Shown: positions 1 through 5,808, counted from the stretch's first letter. The stretch: DNA of 7,717 nt from CAYSPS01 sp964432975 (GCA_964432975.1 CAYSPS010000032.1:1-7717), one strand, 5' to 3'. Translations and numbers: made by a program. Notes: generated by a model from the sequence alone, not told the origin.

Positions 1-91
1 TATGGCCGCCAAAAGTTTCATCACAGGGATTGCGAAACATGCCGCACAGTGCGCTTGGCAATAAGGAGATGAATAAAATAAAGTGTTTCAC
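1..91 (-). CDS. 5' end of an exported protein of unknown function (partial)
   Basis: Leftward gene cut by the window edge; only the first 30 codons are visible. It starts with GTG (89-91), preceded by a perfect GGAGG (97-101) at 5-nt spacing, which makes this start convincing even though the ORF is short. The encoded start MKHFILFISLLPSALC has a basic n-region and a hydrophobic core, so it is a Sec signal peptide. The next residues, GMFRNPCDETFGGH, carry another Cys. The Cys at residue 16 could be a lipobox Cys, but SALC is not a good lipobox match, so a periplasmic or secreted protein is equally possible. The promoter at 138-165 fits this gene. It is divergent from the CxxC/CcdA-like run, and the two Cys residues allow a role in the same thiol module, but this is only a guess from context. 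Confidence 0.75.
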   Translation of the reverse strand, partial: MKHFILFISLLPSALCGMFRNPCDETFGGH

Positions 92-131
92 TAGAGCCTC
101 CAAATTTTCTTAAACAAAAAATAAATTGCTT

Positions 132-162
132 ACATTAATTTTATCATAACATAAATTAATGT
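132..162. repeat. 10-bp perfect inverted repeat overlapping the leftward promoter (operator candidate)
   Basis: ACATTAATTT (132-141) and its exact reverse complement AAATTAATGT (153-162) are separated by 11 bp, so the arm centres lie 21 bp apart, two helical turns. The left arm covers part of the -10 and the right arm covers part of the -35 of the leftward promoter. That geometry suits a dimeric repressor. The arms are AT-rich, so chance or a weak hairpin cannot be excluded. Confidence 0.4.
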
Positions 163-165
163 CAA
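138..165 (-). promoter_or_regulatory. Sigma-70-type promoter for the leftward gene
   Basis: Read on the minus strand, there is a perfect -35 TTGACA (160-165), a 16-bp spacer and a -10 TAAAAT (138-143, 5 of 6 consensus). The predicted start of transcription is near 131, giving a leader of about 40 nt that contains the GGAGG ribosome binding site at 97-101. Position and order fit the GTG start at 91. Confidence 0.65.
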
Positions 166-184
166 TATTCTTATCTGAAATTAT

Positions 185-200
185 TGTGCATGCATGCGCA
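185..200. promoter_or_regulatory. Near-perfect 16-bp palindrome upstream of the CxxC membrane protein gene
   Basis: TGTGCATGCATGCGCA reads the same on both strands except at one symmetric base pair. It lies 45 bp before the ATG at 246, where an operator or activator site could sit. No convincing -35/-10 pair was found for the rightward genes, so the regulatory role is an inference. Confidence 0.25.
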
Positions 201-245
201 TTTTATGTACGCTAGGGTTAAGGGTGTTTTTGGATGGGGCTTTTT

Positions 246-749
246 ATGAACAAAAAAATGTTTTTTACGACCATTTTCCTTGTACTGAGCAAAATGTATA
301 ATGCCACTGCTGTTTGTCCCATGTGTGCTGTAGCGGTTGGCGCTGGTGTGGGTCTGTCGCGTTGTCTGGGTATCGACGATAGTATTGCCGGCATCTGGAT
401 TGGTGGTTTGTTGATGGCGCTTGCGCTATGGGCACTTTCTTGGGCGCGTATGCGTTCCTGGTATACGAACCTGATAGGTGCAGGTATCATTATTAGTTTT
501 TATGCATTCAATGCTACAACATTTGGCATGCTTGTGCGATTACATGCATGTTCATTTGCTGCTGATGCGTGGCAAAAACTTGCGCTTGGTATTTTTGCTG
601 GCAGCGTTGTGTTTTATGGCAGTACGCGGTGGTATGAATGGCTCAAAAAAAGGCACGGTGGGCATGCATATTTCCCATTTCAAAAAATAGTAATGCCACT
701 TGTTGGTTTGCTTATTACCAGTGGTATTGCATATTGGTTAGCGCGATAG
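246..749 (+). CDS. Small CxxC-containing membrane protein, conserved hypothetical
   Basis: A 167-residue membrane protein. A basic start (MNKK) and hydrophobic run form a signal peptide or first membrane segment. Straight after it comes VCPMC (Cys24 and Cys27), a CxxC pair that would lie at the outer face of the membrane. The following stretch AVGAGVGLSRCLGIDD is glycine-rich. About four further membrane segments follow, near residues 47-66, 77-97, 112-130 and 147-165, and the protein ends in Arg. From memory, similar CPxC membrane proteins occur beside CcdA-like genes in candidate-phylum genomes; no precise function is known to me. A thiol-redox or metal-binding role is inferred from CxxC and from the neighbour at 1318. 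The ATG at 246 gives a better signal peptide than the in-frame ATG at 234, which would add MGLF; both have G-rich sequence upstream. The next gene begins 9 nt after the stop, so the two are probably co-transcribed. Confidence 0.8.
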   Translation: MNKKMFFTTIFLVLSKMYNATAVCPMCAVAVGAGVGLSRCLGIDDSIAGIWIGGLLMALALWALSWARMRSWYTNLIGAGIIISFYAFNATTFGMLVRLHACSFAADAWQKLALGIFAGSVVFYGSTRWYEWLKKRHGGHAYFPFQKIVMPLVGLLITSGIAYWLAR

Positions 750-758
750 GAGGGCGCG

Positions 759-1280
759 ATGAAAAACATCCAAGAATTTATTGAAAAAGCACATGAACTC
801 AATAAACAAAATCCGCTTGATTTATCCTGTGATGAAGATTTGAGTATTGCAATCATGAATTTGATTAGTATCGAAGAGCATTTTTTCTTTACGGGTGCCA
901 AAACTGGAAAAACAAGCTATTACGATTTAATTAATGAAGTACGCACCATGCGTAAAGATTTACTCAAAAAATTGATTACAGATTATGAGGGTGAAGTATG
1001 GTGTATAGGCAAGCATTTGCTTGCTGCATCTATGCGTTTAATGGAGGTTGGTACAAAACAGTTAACGCTTAAAAATAAGGCTGAAGCGTATCAGCTGTTT
1101 AATCAATCGTACACGCTCTATTGCCTCTTTTGGGGTTTGGTCATGAAGGCAATTAAAACTGATGACATCAAACAAATTGATGAACATGCCTTGCACAAAG
1201 AAGACACTGAGCACAAGAACGGATTACTTGATTCACTGCGCTCGTTGGTACAGCGTGTCATTAATTGTTGTATAGAGTAG
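759..1280 (+). CDS. Conserved helical protein of unknown function
   Basis: A 173-residue soluble-looking protein with no signal peptide or membrane segment. It appears almost entirely alpha-helical and rich in charged residues. Distinctive stretches are NPLDLSCDEDLSIAIMNL and ISIEEHFFFTGAKTGK (roughly residues 18-51), and GEVWCIGKHLLAASMRLMEV (about 78-97). From memory this resembles an unnamed family found next to CcdA-like genes in candidate-phylum bacteria; I know no function for it. An AGGAGG (748-753) overlaps the stop codon of the previous gene and sits 5 nt before the ATG, so translation start and co-transcription with the CxxC protein are well supported. Its place between two membrane thiol-type proteins suggests a cytoplasmic partner or regulator of that module, which is inference only. 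Cys24, Cys82, Cys122, Cys170 and Cys171 form no recognisable CxxC motif. Confidence 0.8.
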   Translation: MKNIQEFIEKAHELNKQNPLDLSCDEDLSIAIMNLISIEEHFFFTGAKTGKTSYYDLINEVRTMRKDLLKKLITDYEGEVWCIGKHLLAASMRLMEVGTKQLTLKNKAEAYQLFNQSYTLYCLFWGLVMKAIKTDDIKQIDEHALHKEDTEHKNGLLDSLRSLVQRVINCCIE

Positions 1281-1317
1281 ATGTAAAGTATAAAACAAAA
1301 AAGAGCGTGATAAAAAT

Positions 1318-2025
1318 ATGAAATTCGCCGGTTTATTTGGTTTTTCCATTATGATGGGCACATTGGATGGGTTTAACCCATGTGCGACCGGTGCGTTAAT
1401 CTTTTTGCTTGGCATGCTCATGGGTTTTACTAATCGAAAGCGCGTCTGCTTGCTTGGCAGTATTTTTATTTTTACATCGGCAATTTTTTATTTTCTTGTC
1501 ATGACCGTATGGCTGCACACGTTAACATTTCTTTTAAATTATCTTGTCTGGATTCGTATTGTTATTGGGAGCATTGTTATAGCTGCTGGTTTGTATAATT
1601 TGTGGCAATTTTTTCGTGTCAAAATACAAAAAACCGAACCGGTACGGCGATATACTCGTGCAGTAAATCGCGTACAGAAAGCGCTCTGGCATGATCGTCT
1701 TTGGCCAGCGCTGGTTGGCGTTGTTATGCTTGCGTTAAGCGTGAATCTTTTAGAATTTTTAAGCTCAAGCGGACTTCCCATTTTGTATGTTAATGTGCTT
1801 GCGCTACAAAAACTTGCTTATTGGCAAAATTATTTCTTCTTACTTATATACATTATCATGTACATGCTTGATGATATTCTGATTTTTTTGGGGGCCATGC
1901 TTGCCTGGCAGGTGACCGGCTCATCTTCAGGTTACGCGCGATATTTGCGCCTTTTTGGCGGCATTATGATGATTGTTTTTGGTATCGTGTTGATTATTCA
2001 ACCGACATGGTTGTCGGTGAACTAA
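1318..2025 (+). CDS. CcdA/DsbD-type transmembrane protein, second redox Cys replaced
   Basis: A 235-residue protein with about six membrane segments and the hallmark GTLDGFNPCATGAL (residues 14-27) of the CcdA/DsbD transmembrane family. These proteins pass electrons from cytoplasmic thioredoxin across the membrane using two Cys, one in each half. Cys22, in the NPCA motif, is the first. The matching segment in the second half, VNLLEFLSSSGLPILY (residues 142-157), normally carries Cys where Ser149 (AGC, 1762-1764) stands. The only other Cys is Cys44, outside both motifs. A TGC-to-AGC change would be a single base. Without the second Cys the usual disulfide relay should not work; the protein may act with the CxxC neighbour or have lost the redox role. 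The start has only a weak ribosome binding site, and the gap from the previous gene is 37 nt, compatible with one transcript. The ends match a typical CcdA length. Confidence 0.85.
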   Translation: MKFAGLFGFSIMMGTLDGFNPCATGALIFLLGMLMGFTNRKRVCLLGSIFIFTSAIFYFLVMTVWLHTLTFLLNYLVWIRIVIGSIVIAAGLYNLWQFFRVKIQKTEPVRRYTRAVNRVQKALWHDRLWPALVGVVMLALSVNLLEFLSSSGLPILYVNVLALQKLAYWQNYFFLLIYIIMYMLDDILIFLGAMLAWQVTGSSSGYARYLRLFGGIMMIVFGIVLIIQPTWLSVN

Positions 2026-2031
2026 AAAAGA

Positions 2032-2107
2032 TGGTCGGGACGGCGAGACTCGAACTCGCAACCCCTCGCTCCCAAAGCGAGTGCGCTACCAATTGCGCCA
2101 CATCCCG
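2032..2107 (-). tRNA. tRNA-Pro (anticodon UGG), CCA encoded
   Basis: Read on the minus strand from 2107, a full cloverleaf forms. The acceptor stem pairs CGGGATG with CGTCCCG, the D arm is GCGC/GCGC with loop AATTGGTA, the anticodon stem is CTCGC/GCGAG around TTTGGGA (anticodon at 2072-2074), and the T arm GCGAG/CTCGC holds TTCGAGT. The discriminator is A at 2035 and CCA is encoded at 2032-2034. The sequence matches bacterial tRNA-Pro closely. It is followed by TCTTTTTTAG, a T-run that may help end transcription. A promoter of its own lies at 2118-2146. Confidence 0.96.
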
Positions 2108-2117
2108 AATTACGTTT

Positions 2118-2146
2118 AAAATACCCATTTTTGGGCGGATTGACAA
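2118..2146 (-). promoter_or_regulatory. Promoter of tRNA-Pro
   Basis: On the minus strand, TTGTCA (2141-2146, 5 of 6 -35 bases), a 17-bp spacer and TATTTT (2118-2123, 4 of 6 -10 bases) are placed so that transcription would begin a few bases before the tRNA 5' end at 2107. The spacing and position are what a tRNA promoter should show. Confidence 0.6.
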
Positions 2147-2152
2147 GATTTT

Positions 2153-2183
2153 TCTACTGCCGGTCAGCTGAGCTATGAGTAAA
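2153..2183 (-). other. tRNA D-arm-like fragment between two tRNA genes
   Basis: The minus strand reads TAGCTCAGCTGACCGG followed by CAGTAGA, which resembles the start and D arm of a tRNA (compare TAGCTCAGTTGGTAGAG in the neighbouring tRNA-His). The expected D-stem partner GAGC is missing, and no anticodon arm, T arm or acceptor stem can be folded downstream, where the tRNA-Pro promoter lies. It may be a decayed third tRNA or a leftover of integration or duplication. Confidence 0.35.
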
Positions 2184-2196
2184 ACACATTTTTTGC

Positions 2197-2273
2197 TGGG
2201 GTGAGTGGTGGGGGTCGAACCCACGACATTCAGAGCCACAGTCTGACGCTCTACCAACTGAGCTACACTCACC
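2197..2273 (-). tRNA. tRNA-His (anticodon GUG), G-1 and CCA encoded
   Basis: On the minus strand the acceptor stem GTGAGTG/CACTCAC, D arm GCTC/GAGC, anticodon stem TCAGA/TCTGA around CTGTGGC (anticodon GTG) and T arm GTGGG/CCCAC with TTCGACC form a complete tRNA. Two histidine identity features are present: an extra G at -1 (position 2273) and C73 (position 2200), which pair with each other. CCA is encoded at 2197-2199. A -10-like TATACT lies upstream at 2289-2294. Confidence 0.96.
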
Positions 2274-2288
2274 ATCAATTGCAATGTT

Positions 2289-2294
2289 AGTATA
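2289..2294 (-). promoter_or_regulatory. Probable -10 box for tRNA-His
   Basis: TATACT on the minus strand matches the -10 consensus at 5 of 6 bases and lies 15 bp before the tRNA-His 5' end. The -35 region (around 2312-2317) is poor, so the call rests on the -10 and its position. Confidence 0.4.
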
Positions 2295-2311
2295 GGGCTT
2301 TTTAATTTATT

Positions 2312-2370
2312 TTACCAGTTTGCATCAGGATTATTGATATATTCTTCTTCGGTATCAGTTTTATGTTGGG
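2312..2370 (-). pseudogene. Possible 3' tail of a truncated gene
   Basis: On the minus strand one frame reads PQHKTDTEEEYINNPDANW and then stops (TAA at 2312-2314). An in-frame TAG lies just before it at 2371-2373, where recognisable transposase sequence begins shortly after on the other strand. The acidic, natural-looking end suggests the C-terminus of a host gene cut by an insertion or deletion. The stretch is short and could be chance. The parent gene is not recognisable. Confidence 0.25.
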
Positions 2371-2376
2371 GCTACT

Positions 2377-2948
2377 TTGTATAATGATAAAGTTTCACTA
2401 GAACCACTTATTAAGGTTCAGGCGGGGATTCGTGAGCTTTACATCGTTGGGTTAACAGCATTGCCGATCAATCAATTTAAAGGTAAACCAACTAAATGGG
2501 GATTTGGGAATGTATCAATAGCCAAAAACATGCATGGCTGGTACCAGGATATAAGCTATACATTATCACAAATGATAAGCTTGAAATGGCATCGGTTTTA
2601 GTAACGCCCGCAAATTTCTCCGATGTTAAAGCGTTAGAAAAACAAAATTTATTAAATCAATTCACGGGACTCTCATTGGTGACAAGGGATACATCGCTAC
2701 AGAGTCAGTTCACCTCAATTTGCTTGTATCTGGCATTAGGCTGCCCCTATTTGAACAAGTATTATGGCAATTTGTTGAGTAAAAGACGGCGCATAGAAAG
2801 AGTATTTGCGTATCTGAAACGGTCATTGACAGCCATTCGCAGATTTGCGCGCACGTCAGGAAGTTTTATAGCACATGTGTTGGCCGCAGTTATTGCATAT
2901 ATCATGCGATTTACTGCTGAAGATCGACTTGCTTTCATCATTTGTTAA
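2377..2948 (+). pseudogene. Broken DDE transposase, IS982-like, 5' truncated and frameshifted
   Basis: Pieces of one transposase are spread over different frames. Frame 1 (2377 to about 2543) reads LIKVQAGIRELYIVGLTALP up to HGWY. Frame 3 (about 2544-2672) continues with PGYKLYIITNDKLEMASVLV and TPANFSDVKALE. Frame 2 (2675-2782) carries the catalytic IGDKGYIA (Asp at 2681-2683) and ends at a stop after QFVE. Frame 3 (2778-2948) gives KRRRIERVFAYLK (Glu at 2796-2798) and VLAAVIAYIMRF. The order and motifs match the catalytic half of IS982-type transposases. The N-terminal domain is missing, and the first Asp, expected in a Y-I-D-S-T context, is absent (YIVGLT). Shifts near 2543 and 2673 and a third at about 2780 mean no functional enzyme can be made. 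No terminal inverted repeats or target duplication were recognised. It is an old remnant. Confidence 0.8.
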
Positions 2949-2979
2949 TTTTACAATTCACTCCATGCCAACCTTCTTG

Positions 2980-3026
2980 CACAATAAAGTAAAGTGAACG
3001 CGGGCTGCTTCCTTTACTTTATTGTG
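2980..3026. repeat. 15-bp perfect inverted repeat forming a stem-loop
   Basis: CACAATAAAGTAAAG (2980-2994) is followed, after a 17-nt loop, by its exact complement CTTTACTTTATTGTG (3012-3026). The stem is AT-rich, the loop GC-rich, and only a short TTT follows. It lies 32 bp after the broken transposase and about 100 bp before the methyltransferase gene. It could be a terminator working in both directions, a small palindromic mobile remnant, or part of the insertion sequence end. None of these is shown by the sequence alone. Confidence 0.75.
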
Positions 3027-3124
3027 TTTCGCATCTGAACTTAGGCATTGGACATAAACCAAAATTTCGATAAATATTAAGAATGTATATTTTAAGAGTT
3101 TCTCAAAGAAGGTAGCCTGAGGGT

Positions 3125-3937
3125 ATGAAAAAAATGATTAAAAAAAGGGGTTGTTTTTGCTACTTAATTGTATTGCCAATAAGCATGAATCCAAGCGTAA
3201 ATTATGAAGATTTAATAAAAAAATTTTTAAAAACTTATACTGAGTCTTATCAAGACGTTTTTGCCCAAGGTCGCGTAATCCTTAAGGGTTCAAATAGATG
3301 TGACATCCGATATGATCTAATACAGCCAATATTAAATTTATATAAAACAAAACCATTTTTTTCTTTATTGGATATTGGAGCTGCAGAGGGGTACTTTTCT
3401 TTTCGAGTGGCATCTGAATACAAAAATGCAAGTTGTGTAATGATTGACAGTTACCAACAAAAAAATGGGCTCTCTTCGCTCGCAAAAATTCTCGATATCT
3501 ACAAGTTAAACAGCGATTTACAAAATGTATTTTTTTTAAATTATCATCTTACAATTAAGGGCATAGCGCAATTGGCAACGCTCGAACATTTTAACATAGT
3601 ATTAGCATTCTTAGTTTTACACCAAATGGCAGCACGGGAACCCCAAAGAAAAGAGTTTGTGTTTAAAGCTTTACAGGAATTATTTAAACTCGGAGATAAT
3701 GTCATCATTGAAAGTTCGACAGACATAGCTCCAGACATAATTACAATCATTGAAACCTTTATCAAAAATCCAAATCACCAATATAATTGCCATTATATTG
3801 GTGAACTTCCACGTCTATATAACAACATAAGAGCGATGGGAAGATTTTATTGGTTTAGCCAAAAAGAAACCCAGTCAACAAGTCCATTAAAAAAATCAAC
3901 TTATAAACTTTTTAATGGGGCTATAGGTTATGAATAA
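3125..3937 (+). CDS. Class I SAM-dependent methyltransferase with N-terminal signal-like segment
   Basis: A 270-residue protein with the Rossmann-type SAM-binding pattern: motif I LLDIGAAEGYFS (residues 81-92), an acidic strand end CVMIDS (104-109), a later strand and helix NIVLAFLVLHQM (157-168), then DNVIIESS (191-198). The target molecule cannot be read from the sequence. The first 20 residues, a Lys/Arg-rich start followed by CFCYLIVLPIS, look like a short signal peptide or anchor, unusual for an enzyme using SAM. The start is uncertain: ATG 3125 has AAGAAGG 12 nt upstream, while ATG 3134 (giving MIKKRGCFCY) has GAGGG (3119-3123) at 10 nt and may be the real one. A weak -10-like TATTTT is at 3088-3093. 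It is convergent with the glycosyltransferase at 4098-4949. Its AT-rich codon use is like the genes to its right and unlike those left of the tRNAs. Confidence 0.8.
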   Translation: MKKMIKKRGCFCYLIVLPISMNPSVNYEDLIKKFLKTYTESYQDVFAQGRVILKGSNRCDIRYDLIQPILNLYKTKPFFSLLDIGAAEGYFSFRVASEYKNASCVMIDSYQQKNGLSSLAKILDIYKLNSDLQNVFFLNYHLTIKGIAQLATLEHFNIVLAFLVLHQMAAREPQRKEFVFKALQELFKLGDNVIIESSTDIAPDIITIIETFIKNPNHQYNCHYIGELPRLYNNIRAMGRFYWFSQKETQSTSPLKKSTYKLFNGAIGYE

Positions 3938-3985
3938 TAGCTCATCACCATATTCTTTATGATCTGAATATCCAAGGCTTTTAAG

Positions 3986-4080
3986 GGGAGGAATGGCGTA
4001 ATTTCTGGTTTCCATCTTCGTTAAAACTCCGGCGGACAAGCCGAAGAATTTCGCGCGATACACAGATCTAAAGGCCGGTG
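3986..4080. repeat. Decayed dispersed-repeat-like, GC-richer intergenic sequence
   Basis: Between two convergent AT-rich genes lies a clearly GC-richer stretch. It contains GGAATGGCGTAATTTCTGG (3990-4008), a TTTCC, then TCTTCG (4015-4020) and CGAAGA (4042-4047), which can pair across CTCCGGCGGACAAGC. The pattern recalls intergenic repeats of the type GGAATGACG...TCTGGATTCC that are scattered in many bacterial genomes and often show up as spurious short ORFs. Copy number cannot be judged from one window. Confidence 0.35.
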
Positions 4081-4097
4081 TACGCTTTGTTGGCATA

Positions 4098-4949
4098 TTA
4101 ATGTCGTAAGTAATGATGATAAGAAACGCAATGATATTGATTGTTTTTATATTGGTGCAATAATTCAAGAGAATTTATATCGGCTCTTTTTATTGATCTT
4201 ATTTTGACTTTATACTTATGGGAATTAGCGAACACAAAATTGAAATAAATCTCATACTCAGATGCTAGTAATGCGGCTGGTTTTTGTGATAAAACGAGTC
4301 GATTATCAATTACAGAGCAAAAAGCTTGCCAAAATTCCATCTGGTGTTTTTGCTCAACGATTTCAAATAAATGGCGAATAGCTGTTTGTTGGAAGAGCAT
4401 GTGGTGGACAACTCCAGAGGTGTTCTCGCGCGCAATCGTGAAATTTGGAATTAGCCTTGTGGCATGCTCAATATAAGTGTTGAAGACATCTTTTCTTGTT
4501 GCATATAATGCATATCCTCCATCATCAAAAAATGTTACTGGATTTTGAAAAATGGTATCTGCGTCAATGATTAGGACATTTTCAGCTATATTAGGAATAA
4601 TCAGCGGCGCATATAATTTTAACAATTGTTGGTACAGCCAATCAACACGTGAGTTTTTTCTTTTCATATAGTCCATTGCCATTGCAACATTTCCTTTAAA
4701 CATTGCAATGGCGATTGCTTTTTGATGAAATGGGTATTGTTGTTCTGGAAACCATTCGGCTTGTTTGGTTAATTCAGAATTAGAAACTACGATAATTCTT
4801 CGGAGACGTTTAATATTATCTCTGGCGCCGCGAATTGCTAATTCAAGGGTGATACAATCTTTTTCATGACATGGTATAACTACATCAATTATGGCTGTTC
4901 CTTGTAATGTGGTAGAAAAAATCAAAAAAAATATTTTATATTGTTTCAT
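4098..4949 (-). CDS. Exported glycosyltransferase-like protein (DUF6492-type)
   Basis: A 283-residue GT-A-like glycosyltransferase. After a signal-like start KIFFLIFSTTLQGTA, the first strand IIDVVIPCHEKD (residues 20-31) begins at once. The DxD motif for metal and NDP-sugar binding is LIIDADTIF (Asp129 and Asp131), preceded by VDWLYQQLLKLYAP (102-115). Later conserved-looking parts are NTSGVVHHMLFQ (177-188) and ASEYEIYFNF (229-238). This order matches DUF6492-type proteins as I know them; donor and acceptor are unknown. The family normally lacks a signal peptide, so the 19 extra residues ending in a good cleavage context (GTA) suggest export. The ribosome binding site is poor. It is divergent from the pyruvyl transferase gene, with 61 bp between the starts, and convergent with the methyltransferase at 3125. 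It ends in a basic and aromatic tail, HHYLRH. Confidence 0.85.
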   Translation of the reverse strand: MKQYKIFFLIFSTTLQGTAIIDVVIPCHEKDCITLELAIRGARDNIKRLRRIIVVSNSELTKQAEWFPEQQYPFHQKAIAIAMFKGNVAMAMDYMKRKNSRVDWLYQQLLKLYAPLIIPNIAENVLIIDADTIFQNPVTFFDDGGYALYATRKDVFNTYIEHATRLIPNFTIARENTSGVVHHMLFQQTAIRHLFEIVEQKHQMEFWQAFCSVIDNRLVLSQKPAALLASEYEIYFNFVFANSHKYKVKIRSIKRADINSLELLHQYKNNQYHCVSYHHYLRH

Positions 4950-5010
4950 AGACCGTATTTCAGTATGAGGGTAGGTTGGTTTTGTTGATTCTATTATTTA
5001 GGTAACGATT

Positions 5011-5808
5011 ATGATTAATTACATATGTATGATTTTTTGTATACAGTTATTTTTTTTGTCTTTTTCAAAGGATCTTGTGCTTTTTCATTCGGGACCGATT
5101 AATTTTGGTGATTATCTTTCTCATAAGCTTGTTAATAAGATTATCGGCCGAAAAATAAAAGTGACAGAACAAAAAAAAATTCGCGGTAAAAAATTGTTAG
5201 CAATTGGGTCTATTTTGCATTTTGCCAATGATGGCGATGTTGTTTGGGGTTCGGGCATTAATGGTAAGTATTTGAATAAGCACCTGTTTGAAGATTTGGA
5301 TGTAAGGGCCGTGAGAGGGCCATTAACTAGGCAGTTTTTACTAAAGATGGGGATTAAGTGTCCAGAAATTTATGGCGATCCAGCGCTGTTGCTGCCTATA
5401 TTTTTTCCTAAGTTTAAAAACAATTGTGTTAAGAAAAATAAATATATTTTTATACCACATCTGCATGAACGTTCATTATTTAAACAAAGTGCAACGGTGG
5501 TTTTCCCAACGGAAAATTGGAAGGTGGTTATAACTAAAATGATGGAAAGTGAGTTGGTAATATCAAGTGCACTTCATGGAATCATTGTTGCTGAAGCATA
5601 TGGCATACCAGCAAGGCTTGTGCGTATTACTGGAATTGAGCCATTATTTAAGTATCAAGATTATTATTATGCAACTGGCAGGTATGATTTTAAATTTGCA
5701 ACAAATATTGGTGATGCTTTAGTTATGGGTGGTGAGCATCCACCTCAAATTAATATTAAGCGGCTTCTGGACGCTTTTCCTTGGGATTTTTTTAATATGT
5801 CTAATTAG
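5011..5808 (+). CDS. Polysaccharide pyruvyl transferase family protein with signal peptide
   Basis: A 265-residue protein of the polysaccharide pyruvyl transferase family, whose members move pyruvate from PEP onto sugars or, in some branches, act on other glycan substrates. Visible signatures are NFGDYLSHKL (residues 31-40), AIGSILHFANDGDVVWGSG (64-82), VRAVRGPLTR (98-107), YGDPALLLP (121-129) and ISSALHGIIVAEAYGIP (184-200), the last containing the conserved His189. The first 19 residues (YICMIFCIQLFFLSFS) are hydrophobic and come just before the first strand DLVLFHS, as in a signal peptide, although the start lacks a basic residue. Start ATG 5011 has a modest AGG 8 nt upstream; ATG 5029 is an alternative that would shorten the signal. 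The gene is divergent from the DUF6492-like gene and followed by a 156-bp gap. Substrate is not predictable from sequence. Confidence 0.88.
   Translation: MINYICMIFCIQLFFLSFSKDLVLFHSGPINFGDYLSHKLVNKIIGRKIKVTEQKKIRGKKLLAIGSILHFANDGDVVWGSGINGKYLNKHLFEDLDVRAVRGPLTRQFLLKMGIKCPEIYGDPALLLPIFFPKFKNNCVKKNKYIFIPHLHERSLFKQSATVVFPTENWKVVITKMMESELVISSALHGIIVAEAYGIPARLVRITGIEPLFKYQDYYYATGRYDFKFATNIGDALVMGGEHPPQINIKRLLDAFPWDFFNMSN

Noticed and set aside
86..95. TTTCACTAGA also occurs at 2394-2403, a possible repeat
   Set aside because: The match is only about ten bases and the surrounding sequence does not agree; chance is enough in AT-rich DNA.
218..490. Minus-strand open reading frame opposite the CxxC membrane protein
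   Set aside because: It is a shadow of the plus-strand gene, with a Pro/Ala-rich peptide and no ribosome binding site or domain.
2001..2018. ACCGACA/TGTCGGT hairpin at the end of the CcdA-like gene as a terminator
   Set aside because: It lies inside the coding sequence, is followed by A-rich rather than T-rich sequence on the plus strand, and has no T-run after it on the minus strand.
1994..2284. Open reading frame on the minus strand across the tRNA region
   Set aside because: Its peptide contains VAQLVERQ, IAQLTGSR and VAQLVAHS, the usual false translation of tRNA D arms. The DNA is explained by tRNA-His, tRNA-Pro and the tRNA-like fragment.
3896..4168. 90-residue open reading frame on the minus strand
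   Set aside because: It overlaps the ends of two well-supported genes and runs through the repeat-like sequence; it has no family motif and no convincing ribosome binding site.
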